A DNA stretch of 64,000 nucleotides from Asaia sp037151935 (GTDB lineage Bacteria; Pseudomonadota; Alphaproteobacteria; Acetobacterales; Acetobacteraceae). Both the position numbers and the translations under genes were made by a program. Location of the stretch: positions 3,374,336-3,438,335 of the forward strand of contig NZ_CP157575.1 in assembly GCF_051628905.1 (NCBI RefSeq), in the 5' to 3' direction. Position 1 is the first letter of the stretch, and the number at the start of each line of letters is the position of its first letter. A model generated the notes under the pieces. The model was not told the DNA's origin. It did not search any database and saw only the letters and a program-made list of their open reading frames with translations. Positions 17,356 through 25,993 of the stretch are shown in pieces.

Positions 17356-18809
17356 GCAGCTATCATATCGAAGGCGCGACAGGCGTCTGGGAAATCGTTG
17401 TCGGACTTGAGGTCCACGCCCAGGTTATCAGCCATGCTAAGCTGTTTTCAGGTGCCTCTGCCGAATATGGCGGCGAGCCCAATACGCATGTGAGCCTGAT
17501 CGATGCGGGATTCCCGGGCATGTTGCCGGTGATCAACGCCGAGTGCGTGGCGCAGGCCGTGCGTACGGGTCTCGGCCTGAACGCCCAGATCCATCTGATG
17601 AGCCGCTTCGACCGCAAGAACTACTTCTATGCCGATCTGCCGCAGGGCTATCAGATCAGCCAGTTCGCGCATCCAATCGTGGGTGAGGGGCAGGTCGAGA
17701 TCGAACTCGCCGATGGTTCGGTGCGCCATATCGGCGTGACCCGTCTGCATCTTGAACAGGATGCCGGCAAATCGATGCATGATCAGGACCCGACGCGCTC
17801 GTTCATTGACCTCAACCGTGCTGGTGTGGCGCTGATGGAAATCGTCAGTGAGCCCGATATCCGCTCGCCTGAAGAGGCTGGGGCCTATCTGCGCAAGCTG
17901 CGTCAGATATTGCGTTATCTCGGTACGTGTGACGGGAACATGGAAGAAGGCTCGATGCGCGCAGACGTTAACGTCTCGGTGCGCAAGGCTGGCGAAGAGT
18001 ACCGCACACGCTGCGAGATCAAGAACGTCAATTCGATCCGCTATGTCATGCAGTCGATCGAGGTCGAAGCACAGCGTCAAGTCGAGATCTGGGAGGCAGG
18101 CGGCACGGTCGATCAGGAAACACGTCTGTTCGATCATGTTCGCAGCGAGACGCGCTCCCTCCGTTCCAAGGAAGATGCGCATGATTACCGCTACTTCCCT
18201 GACCCGGATCTTCTGCCGCTTCTCATCGAGCGCGACTGGGTTGAAGGCCTGCGAGCCGCCTTGCCGGAACTGCCGGAGGCAAAGCGCGAGCGTCTGGAAA
18301 AGACGTACGGTATTTCACGCTATGAGTCGGGCGTTCTGACGGTCGAGCAGGGTATCGCCGATTTCTTCGAGACGGTAGCCAAGGGAAGTGACGCGCGTCT
18401 GGCCGTCACCTGGATGCTGGGCGATTTCTTTGCTGCGCTGAACCGCACGGGCGCCACGATCGAAACGAGCCCGGTCAAGGCTGAGGGGCTCATGGAGCTG
18501 CTGGCACTGATCACGGACTCGACGATCAACGGCAAGATCGCCAAGGAAGTGCTCGAAGACATGTTTGAGACGGGCGATTCGGCCTCCGTCATTGTCGAGC
18601 GTAAGGGGCTGCGTCAGGTTACCGATACCGGCGCTATCGAAGCTGAGATCCGTGGCATCCTTCAGGCCCATGCTGACAAGCTGGCCGAATATAAGAGCGG
18701 TAAGGACAAGCTCTTCGGGTTCTTCGTTGGCCAGACCATGAAAGCCATGAAGGGTAAGGCCAATCCGGCTATGGTGAACGAATTGCTGCAAAAGCTTCTG
18801 GCAGAATAA
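17352..18809 (+). CDS. gatB: Asp/Glu-tRNA amidotransferase subunit B
   Basis: Subunit that phosphorylates the misacylated glutamyl or aspartyl group and completes amidation. 485 residues with VGLEVHAQVISHAKLFSG, NKSYFYADLPQ-like KNYFYADLPQGYQISQ, TRLHLEQDAGKSMHD, CDGNMEEGSMRADVNVSVR, ALMEIVSEPDIRSPEEA and the C-terminal tRNA-binding YqeY-like tail (FGFFVGQTMKAMKGKANP). Overlaps gatA by ATGA, completing the gatCAB operon. Presence of GatCAB implies indirect Gln-tRNA and/or Asn-tRNA synthesis. Confidence 0.97.
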   Translation: MSSYHIEGATGVWEIVVGLEVHAQVISHAKLFSGASAEYGGEPNTHVSLIDAGFPGMLPVINAECVAQAVRTGLGLNAQIHLMSRFDRKNYFYADLPQGYQISQFAHPIVGEGQVEIELADGSVRHIGVTRLHLEQDAGKSMHDQDPTRSFIDLNRAGVALMEIVSEPDIRSPEEAGAYLRKLRQILRYLGTCDGNMEEGSMRADVNVSVRKAGEEYRTRCEIKNVNSIRYVMQSIEVEAQRQVEIWEAGGTVDQETRLFDHVRSETRSLRSKEDAHDYRYFPDPDLLPLLIERDWVEGLRAALPELPEAKRERLEKTYGISRYESGVLTVEQGIADFFETVAKGSDARLAVTWMLGDFFAALNRTGATIETSPVKAEGLMELLALITDSTINGKIAKEVLEDMFETGDSASVIVERKGLRQVTDTGAIEAEIRGILQAHADKLAEYKSGKDKLFGFFVGQTMKAMKGKANPAMVNELLQKLLAE

Positions 18810-18897
18810 AAAATCTGCAAAAGGGGGGTTTGACGCAAGCCGCAAATCCCCCTAGAAGCAGTTCTGCAAACGCCGTGAAAACTGCGTCCCTCAAGGC

Positions 18898-18990
18898 GGA
18901 GGGGTGGCCGAGAGGCTGAAGGCGGCGGTTTGCTAAACCGTTGTACGATGTCAAGTCGTACCGTGGGTTCGAATCCCATCCCCTCCGCCA
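18898..18990 (+). tRNA. tRNA-Ser (GCT)
   Basis: 93-base class II tRNA with acceptor GGAGGGG/CCCCTCC, discriminator G, encoded CCA, anticodon stem CGGTT/AACCG around TGCTAAA (anticodon GCT) and a long variable arm (TTGTACGATGTCAAGTCGTAC). A TTTTTT run follows directly, probably its terminator. Confidence 0.96.
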
Positions 18991-19241
18991 TTTTTTCATA
19001 TTATATCAGTGATTTTTTCGAACCAATGCGCGAGCTATGCTCTGGCTGGTTATTGTCCGTGTGTGTAATCGGCAATATTGAGTCCCCATCTTACTAGAAT
19101 GGCGTCAAGCACGTTGCTGGGGACTATTGTGAGTAAGAAACAACCTGAAATAATTGCTTTGCATTATCGAGAGATGTAGAGTTTAAACTTGAGTTTTCGT
19201 AACGTGCCGCGTTGCAGAGTGAGGTCTCGAGAATTTTCATC

Positions 19242-21845
19242 ATGGATATAGAGAAAAAAACCGAGCAAAATATCTATAACGAAGAGTATTACAGGTCTCA
19301 CTGTGGTCCGATACCATACAAGCGGGATAGTTATTGGATAAATTGTTTTGGTAATATTGCAGATAATATAGTTAGAGCTTTCGCCCCCCGTAAGGCATTT
19401 GACGCTGGGTGTGCGATTGGTCTCCTCGTAGAGTGCTTATGGGATCGAGGCGTAGAGACACATGGGCGTGATGTATCTAGCTATGCTCTTGAGCAGGCCC
19501 GCCCGGATATCCGTCCGTATCTCGAAGAAGGTTCGATAGCCGAGCCCATCAATGAGAAATTCGATTTCATAAGTTGCATCGAGGTTTTTGAGCATTTAGA
19601 GGATGCAACGGCTAGGAAAGCTATTGCGCAGATTGCGGCTTCTACTTCGCGCGTTTTGTTTTCATCGACTCCAGTCGATTTTGACGAGCCGACGCATGTA
19701 AATGTGCGACCGTCGCTTTATTGGTTGGAATTGTGGGCGGACGCGGGGTTTGCGCCAAATATTACCCATGACGCGGGCTATCTTGCGCCCCATGCGTATG
19801 TCCTCGAGCGATCGGAGGAGGGAAGAAGCTATCGCGATCTCGTTTCTTTCGCGGATAGAATTCGTCATCGGTTAGCGCTGGCGTCGCTAGGGACACAGTG
19901 CGTAGAACTGAGGGAAGAGCTTTCTCGGACTCGCGCGGCCTGCGAGACGCAAAACGCTGTACTGAAGTCGCAAAGTGACGAAATGGCGCTTGAGCGAAAA
20001 GTTCTTCAAAAAGAGACGCTCGACATGCGTCATAAAATAAAAATAATAAATCGCGAAAAAGAGAAACTACTTTACGACCTAAATAAGTTTCGTGGTGATT
20101 ATCATCACCAGGAAACAAAGATGTCAGAACTTCGGGAAAATCTCGAACGCTCTAATAGAGAGCGCGATCTACATCAGGCGCATCACGCAGCAGTAGTGAA
20201 TTCTACGGTCTGGAAAGCGACGTCGAAGGTTCTTGCGTTCCCGCCTCTCGCTGCGCCCAGAAGTAGGCGCCTTATGAGGAGAGGTGCTCGTTTCGTGCGG
20301 AGTTTGAGAGCGTTGCAGTTGCGTGGAGGCCCTAAGGGTTTTCGTGAGCGCTTAAGGCTTCTCTCATCGAGTGCGTTTTTCGATTCTAAATGGTATCTAG
20401 GTCGCTATCCCGATGTGGCTATGAGCGGTCTCGACCCAGCGATCCACTATGCTCGCTTTGGTTATCTTGAAAACAGAACACCGCATCCCGAATTTGACGT
20501 CGAGCGATATCGCTTCATTCACCCCGCAGCGGATGGAACGCCCGGAGAGATCTTTTTCGAGGCACTGCGTAACGACACTGTGAAAGACGGGATTCCGCCT
20601 CGTAGTGGAACTGAACTTTCTGCTTCCCGTAGGCTATTCCTTGCCCCCAGTAATCCAGCGCTGAATCAGGTTTTGGAAACCGCTCATGACATCGTTGAGC
20701 GACGTTTTCCGGATCTGACGCCGCTCGCAGTCTATGCGTCGCCGGGAGTTAAGCGCCGGATTACCGTTGTCACGGATAGTATCGGGCGCGAAAGTCTATA
20801 TGGGGGAGTGGGAACTGCGCTGCTGTTTTCGGCGCTAGCGGCAAACCGTTTAGGCGCTGATCTTCGCATAGTGACGCGCTCTCAAGAATCGAGCGCCGAT
20901 CCTCTTACCGCCTTGTTCGCAGGTAGTGGCGTATCATGGGAAGGAAATGTGGAGATACTCTATTCTCCCAAGGGCTTCGAAGTAGAGGGACATAATGTCC
21001 CAGTATCTGAACATGATCTTTTCGTGACGACATCTTGGTGGACGACGCGATCGACGCTACAGGCGGTAGGAGCCCGTAAGGTGATTCAGTTCATCCAAGA
21101 AGATGAGCGGATGTTTTACCCGATGGGAGACGAATTTTTACGTTGTAGCGAAGTGTTCTCCACGAACGGCACTCTTAAGATAGTTAATTCCAACATCCTT
21201 CTCGATCACTTCAGAAGGAGCGGGGTACTGGAAGATGCTATCGCTTTCGAGCCGTCTTTCCCGTCTGAGTTATATTACTGCGATGTTGAGAAAGAAACTG
21301 CGGCAAAGCAGAAAAAGAAGTTCTTTTTTTATGCTCGACCGCATAATTACAGAAATTTGTACTATAGAGGGTTGGAGGTAATATGTGCATGTATAGAAAG
21401 GGGAATACTCAATCCTGACGAATGGGATTTTTATTTTGCCGGTCATGGTACGGGAGCGATCTCTCTGCCTAGAAATACTCAGTCGATCACGCCGGGCGTT
21501 ATGACATGGCCAGAGTACGCGGGATTTATAAGAGAGATGGATCTGGGGCTATCGCTTATGTATACGCCTCATCCTAGTTATCCTCCTCTAGATCTTGCTG
21601 CAAGCGGATGTGTTGTTGTAACTAACAAATGTGGCATCAAGACAAATCTAGATAAATATTCCGAAAATATTATTTGCGCAGATCCAGATCTGGAGTCTCT
21701 TGTATCCGCCACGCGAGAGGCTTTGGCGCTTTCCGCTGATATTGATGAAAAGCAGCGACGTTATGCTCGAAACGGTCTGGCCCGTAACTGGACGGAATCT
21801 ATGGCACCAGCGCTTGATCGTCTTGAAAGCTGGGTGAGAGTCTAA
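19242..21845 (+). CDS. Methyltransferase / coiled-coil / glycosyltransferase fusion
   Basis: A large (867 residues from ATG 19242; an in-frame TTG lies at 19212) multidomain protein. Residues about 15-200 are a class I SAM-dependent methyltransferase (AFDAGCAIGLLVECLWDRG near residue 53, FISCIEVFEHLED). Residues about 220-310 are charged and heptad-like (coiled coil). Near 376-420 is a short module FDSKWYLGRYPDVA...HYARFGYLENRTPHPEFD seen in many surface-polysaccharide glycosyltransferases. From about 500 to the end is a GT-B glycosyltransferase of the WsaF/GT4 type (VTDSIGRESLYGGVGTALLF, IQEDERMFYP, and PHPSYPPLDLAASGCVVVTNKCG near the end). No signal peptide or TM segment. It is followed 3 bases later by another glycosyltransferase. 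Likely role: assembly and methylation of a surface glycan; donor, acceptor and polymer are unknown. Codon use is AT-richer than the flanking housekeeping genes, suggesting transfer. Confidence 0.85.
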   Translation: MDIEKKTEQNIYNEEYYRSHCGPIPYKRDSYWINCFGNIADNIVRAFAPRKAFDAGCAIGLLVECLWDRGVETHGRDVSSYALEQARPDIRPYLEEGSIAEPINEKFDFISCIEVFEHLEDATARKAIAQIAASTSRVLFSSTPVDFDEPTHVNVRPSLYWLELWADAGFAPNITHDAGYLAPHAYVLERSEEGRSYRDLVSFADRIRHRLALASLGTQCVELREELSRTRAACETQNAVLKSQSDEMALERKVLQKETLDMRHKIKIINREKEKLLYDLNKFRGDYHHQETKMSELRENLERSNRERDLHQAHHAAVVNSTVWKATSKVLAFPPLAAPRSRRLMRRGARFVRSLRALQLRGGPKGFRERLRLLSSSAFFDSKWYLGRYPDVAMSGLDPAIHYARFGYLENRTPHPEFDVERYRFIHPAADGTPGEIFFEALRNDTVKDGIPPRSGTELSASRRLFLAPSNPALNQVLETAHDIVERRFPDLTPLAVYASPGVKRRITVVTDSIGRESLYGGVGTALLFSALAANRLGADLRIVTRSQESSADPLTALFAGSGVSWEGNVEILYSPKGFEVEGHNVPVSEHDLFVTTSWWTTRSTLQAVGARKVIQFIQEDERMFYPMGDEFLRCSEVFSTNGTLKIVNSNILLDHFRRSGVLEDAIAFEPSFPSELYYCDVEKETAAKQKKKFFFYARPHNYRNLYYRGLEVICACIERGILNPDEWDFYFAGHGTGAISLPRNTQSITPGVMTWPEYAGFIREMDLGLSLMYTPHPSYPPLDLAASGCVVVTNKCGIKTNLDKYSENIICADPDLESLVSATREALALSADIDEKQRRYARNGLARNWTESMAPALDRLESWVRV

Positions 21846-21848
21846 AAT

Positions 21849-23021
21849 ATGTATACATCAAGTATAGTTCCATATACATATTCAAACCCTTGGGATGTAT
21901 CATTTGAGCAGAGATTCGATCTGCTTACGCGAGGAAAATATCGTGTCGCATATTACTATGCGACACCCGACACAAGCACGTTCCGATATCGCGCTTTTAA
22001 TGTTTCTCAAGCACTAGCTCTCGGCCCTGAGGAAAGTACCGTCTCAGCGTCTTGGTTTGTCGCGGATGATTTTGCCAGAATGGGGCGTGTTCTTGATTCG
22101 TGCGATGCTTTAGTTCTGTGTCGTAACTCCCTTTACAATGGTAAAGTGGCACGGTTAGCCGCACGGGCCCGAACGCTTGGAAGGCGTATTTATTTCGACG
22201 TTGATGATCTCGTATTTGATCCGTCCTATACTCACTTGTTAATGGATACTTTAAACGTCGATCTCAACAATGACGGAGTATGGGATTACTGGCATGCCTA
22301 CATAGGTCGTGCTGGCGCTACTTTCGAATTGGCGGATGCAGCTATAGTGACAAACGACTTCTTGGCTGAGCGGGCGCAGAAATGGTCGGGAAAAGAGGCG
22401 AAGATATTACCTAATTTCTATAATAAAGAGCAGGGTGATATCTCAGAAGAAATATGGGTGTGTAAAGAGAGAGATTCGTGGTCGAGAGATGAATATATTC
22501 ATCTTGCCTATTTCAGTGGATCACCCTCTCATGACCGTGACTTTAGTCTTATTGCTGATCCTATCGCAAAAATCATGGACTACGATAGCCGGGTAAGGCT
22601 TATCATCGTTGGCTTTCTGAATAACTCGACGCCTCTGAGTAGGCATTCAGATCGTGTTACTATTCTTTCTTTAAAAGATTTTATAAATCTTCAACGAGAA
22701 ATAGGGGCAGTTGAAATCAATCTTGTGCCGCTGCAGGACAACCCCTTTACGAATTGCAAATCAGAGTTGAAATATTTCGAAGCGGCAATTGTCGGTGCCG
22801 TTACCGTTGCGTCGCCCACGCATGCCTATCGCCATGCTATCAAACAGGGCGAAAATGGTTTTCTATCAGCAGCGCATAAATGGAAGGAAACTCTTGAGCA
22901 TGTGATCTCACTCTTTGATAGTGGATCGCAGCGGGAGCTTCTTTGCCGAAGCCGCCAACATGCCATGGCGCAATATGACTGGCGTAATCAGAAAGAAAAA
23001 ATCGAATCGGTTTTCCTTTAG
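21849..23021 (+). CDS. GT-B glycosyltransferase (GT4-like)
   Basis: Starts 3 bases after the fusion gene, with its ribosome site (GGGTGAGAG) inside the end of that gene, so the two are translationally linked. The 390-residue product has the N-terminal Rossmann half (YRVAYYYATPDTSTFRYRAFNVSQAL, VLCRNSLYNGKVARLAARARTLGRRIYFDVDDLVFDP, ADAAIVTNDFLAERA) and the C-terminal nucleotide-sugar half (LAYFSGSPSHDRDF, RLIIVGFLNNSTPL, SELKYFEAAIVGAVTVASPTHAYRHAIKQGENGFL). The ELKYFEAA...G..TVASP stretch is the donor-binding EX7E-like region. No membrane segment. AT-rich like its upstream partner. Confidence 0.85.
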   Translation: MYTSSIVPYTYSNPWDVSFEQRFDLLTRGKYRVAYYYATPDTSTFRYRAFNVSQALALGPEESTVSASWFVADDFARMGRVLDSCDALVLCRNSLYNGKVARLAARARTLGRRIYFDVDDLVFDPSYTHLLMDTLNVDLNNDGVWDYWHAYIGRAGATFELADAAIVTNDFLAERAQKWSGKEAKILPNFYNKEQGDISEEIWVCKERDSWSRDEYIHLAYFSGSPSHDRDFSLIADPIAKIMDYDSRVRLIIVGFLNNSTPLSRHSDRVTILSLKDFINLQREIGAVEINLVPLQDNPFTNCKSELKYFEAAIVGAVTVASPTHAYRHAIKQGENGFLSAAHKWKETLEHVISLFDSGSQRELLCRSRQHAMAQYDWRNQKEKIESVFL

Positions 23022-23309
23022 TCTCATCGGTAATTCGCTTGGCCTTTTTCTTTCTTTCTTCTCTTTCTGATGTTGAGTGATGTTTAGCGTATACTGAGCA
23101 TCAGAATGGCTGCCAGCTATATTTCTGTAATTCTTTGACGTGCGAACCTCTTCCACGCAGTAACAGGCTCTCGATATAGAGGACAGGAGTCTGCAAGTTA
23201 TCGCTCCGACGACCGGTCACGTAACTGGTATCAACTGTTCTGTGCAAACATGTCTGGGGTTTAGCTACTTGAGCGGTTTGGCGCTTGTGGCGCCGATATC
23301 ACGGCTTCG

Positions 23310-24010
23310 GCTATGCCCTATTAGGTCTTGATGTGATCTGCGGCGGCTGCGATGCAGATCTCTGAGGAGACGGAGATGGCGGTTTTCTCGTATCGGAGGG
23401 CAATGGCTCTCCACCCTCTGACCGAGCCCAAAGTTTTTCCACCAGGTGACGATTTCGATAGGCTCATTTGGGGCACTAAAGGGACGGCTCATTTCGTTCG
23501 GTCGGAATGACCGGCCGCGAGCCTCTGCCCCACAAATCTTCACGAACCCGGTTTGAGGCATATCCCCGGTCGCAGACGACATTGCGGGGCGCAGCCGGCA
23601 ATGCGCTCAGGAGAGCTATGGCAGCCGACAGTTCGTGCGGCCTGCCCCAGGGTCAAGGTAGATTAAAGCGCTTTTCGCGCCCCTCGGCCGCCACGCAGAC
23701 CTTGCTGCCAAAGTCTCTGGTTTTCTCGGGATTCCCCTTTTTGAAGGCCTCTGCCGCCTGGTAGTGCGCCCTGATGTTGTGTCGTCGAGAAAGACCATGC
23801 TCGAGGCTGGATCCCGGTCTATCGCTTGCTCGAATAGTGCATCCCACACACCAAGCCTCGCCCAGCGAATGAAAAGTTGAGCAGCGGTTCACCAGAGGCC
23901 GAACTCCGAAGGAAGAGAGCAACATTTTGCGCCATTCTGGTGACGTTAGAAGATCGCCGATACCGTCAGGCGTAGGGTGCATGCCGGTGTTTTGCCTTTG
24001 GGTCGCACCA
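23310..24010 (-). pseudogene. Decayed IS5-family transposase (copy A)
   Basis: Minus-strand translation in shifting frames reads as an IS5-family DDE transposase: SLPSEFGLW (TGA) TAAQLFIRWARLGVWDALFEQ, then MVFLDDT with a frame change into IRAHYQAAEAFKKGNPEKTRDFGSK, then CDRGYASNRVREDLWGRGSRPVIPTERNEPS (first TAG, then TGA), YRNRHLVEKLWARS and RYEKTAIS with AAAADHIKT at the end. At least two frameshifts and three in-frame stops break it. Order and content match the middle (DDT) and C-terminal (YR-x-RH-x-E) parts of the family. Boundaries are approximate. Confidence 0.8.
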
Positions 24011-24107
24011 CCTCGATCAAAGGCTTCCGAACCCGCCACGTATTATCAGAAATCACAGACTACATCAGCCTCATCATCAAGAGCTTTGCGGACCTACTGC
24101 ATCTTCA

Positions 24108-24123
24108 AGACCTAACAGGCCCT
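24108..24123 (-). repeat. IS-type end, inverted copy of the sequence at 45961
   Basis: AGACCTAACAGGCCCT is the exact reverse complement of 45961-45976. It lies on the outer (5') side of IS5 copy A, so it is probably that element's left terminus. Confidence 0.75.
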
Positions 24124-24482
24124 AGCCGGATGGCCACTCATCATACGGATAAAATTCCTGTTTGCACCTTAGCGTTTAGGGCAATTTCAGGGGGTCTTTT
24201 ACGGACCAGTTCTCTGCGTGGCCGTTGGACCGCATGTAACATGGGAGGCGGGTTTTCGCAGGGTCTCCGTTTCGAGCAGCACTATAGGAACTCACGGTCG
24301 GCCTGACGTGTACAATTACGTCCGTCAAGCGGAATACTTTTACGCCTCGAACAAGGTTACATTTTCGACATTTTAAGAGTGATATGATATCATAAGTTCA
24401 TGATTTCGTTAGCGTCTGCGAAAGTAGGGCTCATACCCTGCAATGAAAACCGAGCCCTCAAAACGAAGAGGAAGCTTGCTCG
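24124..24482. other. Region upstream of proP without a gene
   Basis: No gene recognised. The last 120 bases are AT-rich and include the perfect 10-base palindrome ATGATATCAT (near 24384); the promoter of proP should lie here. Osmotic control cannot be read from the sequence. Confidence 0.45.
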
Positions 24483-25937
24483 ATGAAAAAAAGCTCTTTT
24501 TCTCACCCTCATCTCGGATGGTTCAAACATCGACGTCAGCTCGATCGTCGTGATATCACTGTCGTCGATTCTGATATGCTAAAACGTGCTGTCGGTGCTG
24601 CAGCACTCGGCAACGCCATGGAGTGGTTCGATTTCGGCGTTTATGGCTACATCGCCGTAACGCTGGGAAAGGTCTTTTTTCCTACTACCGATGCGTCGAC
24701 CAGTCTGATCGCGACCTTGGCCACATTTGCGATCGCATTTCTCATACGACCCATCGGTGGGGCATTCTTCGGCCCTCTGGGCGACAGGTATGGTCGACAG
24801 AGAGTTCTCGCCGCCACCATGATCGCCATGGCGCTCGGAACCTTTGCGATCGGTCTTATCCCGTCCTACGCCTCCATCGGTATATGGGCGCCGATAGCGC
24901 TACTCACTGCGCGCCTCGTCCAAGGGTTCTCGACTGGTGGCGAGTATGGAGGCGCCGCGACGTTCATCGCCGAGTATTCAACAGATCGCCGCAGAGGCCT
25001 GATGGGAAGCTGGCTGGAGTTTGGCACTCTTGCAGGATATGTCGCCGGCGCAGGTCTCGTGACCTTGTTGCAAGTAGGTTTAGGCGAGCAGACGATGCTA
25101 GCTTGGGGCTGGCGCGTTCCGTTCCTTCTCGCCGCGCCTTTAGGGCTTCTGGGGTTATATGCCCGTACGAGACTGGAAGAGACACCGTCTTTCAAAGCCT
25201 ATGCCCTTGAAGCTGAAAAGCGGGAACATGCACGCCCAGGCTGGCGCTATCTCTTCACCGCGCACTGGCGACAACTGGCCAAATGCGTTGGGCTCGTGCT
25301 GGTCTTCAACGTAACCGACTACATGCTGCTCGCTTACATCCCGAGCTACATGACTGTTTCTCTGGGCTACGCGGAGAGCAAGGGGCTGATCCTCGTCATT
25401 GTTGTGATGATCCTGATGATGCCGCTCAACATTGCTGGTGGTTTTCTTAGCGATCGTATCGGACGCCGCCCGATGATATTGGGAGCGTCAGCCGCACTGC
25501 TCCTTCTTTCCATCCCGTGCTTTCATTTGATTCAGAGCCATTCTGACAGTCTTATCTTTATGGGGCTAATGCTGCTCGGCATTGCGTTGGCGGGGTTTAC
25601 AAGCTCCATGCCATCTACACTGCCAGCATTATTTTACACCCCTATTCGCTACACGGCTCTTTCGGTAGCGTTCAACCTGTCTGTTTCTCTGTTCGGCGGG
25701 ACGACACCCCTCCTTATGGCTTGGCTGGTCAAGAAGACAACATATCTGGACACGCCTGCCTGGTACCTGATGGGGGCAGCATTCGTCGGCATCGTCACTA
25801 TGCTTACTGTTCGCGAAACGGCTGGAATGCCTTTGCGAGGATCACCGCCAGCCGTAGGCAGTGCCGAAGAAGCAAAAGACTTACTGCAAAGCGGGGCGGC
25901 TATAACGGTCGACCCTGTTCCTCCCGCAGCTACTTGA
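24483..25937 (+). CDS. proP: Proline/betaine:H+ symporter, ProP type
   Basis: Major facilitator superfamily, metabolite:H+ symporter group; takes up proline, glycine betaine and similar osmoprotectants. The 484 residues align motif by motif with what I know of ProP: LGNAMEWFDFGVYGYIAVTLGKVFFP, FLIRPIGGAFFGPLGDRYGRQ (the inter-TM2/3 motif), LIPSYASIGIWAP, QGFSTGGEYGGAATFIAEYS, RRGLMGSWLEFG, WGWRVPFL, NVTDYMLLAYIPSYM, SDRIGRRP and PALFYTPIRYTALSVAFNLSVSLFGGTTPL. Twelve hydrophobic segments are evident. It ends after VGSAEEAKDLLQ, so the C-terminal coiled coil present in the E. coli protein (used to tune osmotic activation) is replaced by a short Ala/Pro tail. SD GAGGAAG precedes ATG 24483. An AI-2E-family gene follows 56 bases downstream. 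Confidence 0.9.
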   Translation: MKKSSFSHPHLGWFKHRRQLDRRDITVVDSDMLKRAVGAAALGNAMEWFDFGVYGYIAVTLGKVFFPTTDASTSLIATLATFAIAFLIRPIGGAFFGPLGDRYGRQRVLAATMIAMALGTFAIGLIPSYASIGIWAPIALLTARLVQGFSTGGEYGGAATFIAEYSTDRRRGLMGSWLEFGTLAGYVAGAGLVTLLQVGLGEQTMLAWGWRVPFLLAAPLGLLGLYARTRLEETPSFKAYALEAEKREHARPGWRYLFTAHWRQLAKCVGLVLVFNVTDYMLLAYIPSYMTVSLGYAESKGLILVIVVMILMMPLNIAGGFLSDRIGRRPMILGASAALLLLSIPCFHLIQSHSDSLIFMGLMLLGIALAGFTSSMPSTLPALFYTPIRYTALSVAFNLSVSLFGGTTPLLMAWLVKKTTYLDTPAWYLMGAAFVGIVTMLTVRETAGMPLRGSPPAVGSAEEAKDLLQSGAAITVDPVPPAAT

Positions 25938-25993
25938 TATCGACATCACGATCCCGACAGCACACCAACCGTCAAAAAGGAACATATTGTCAG

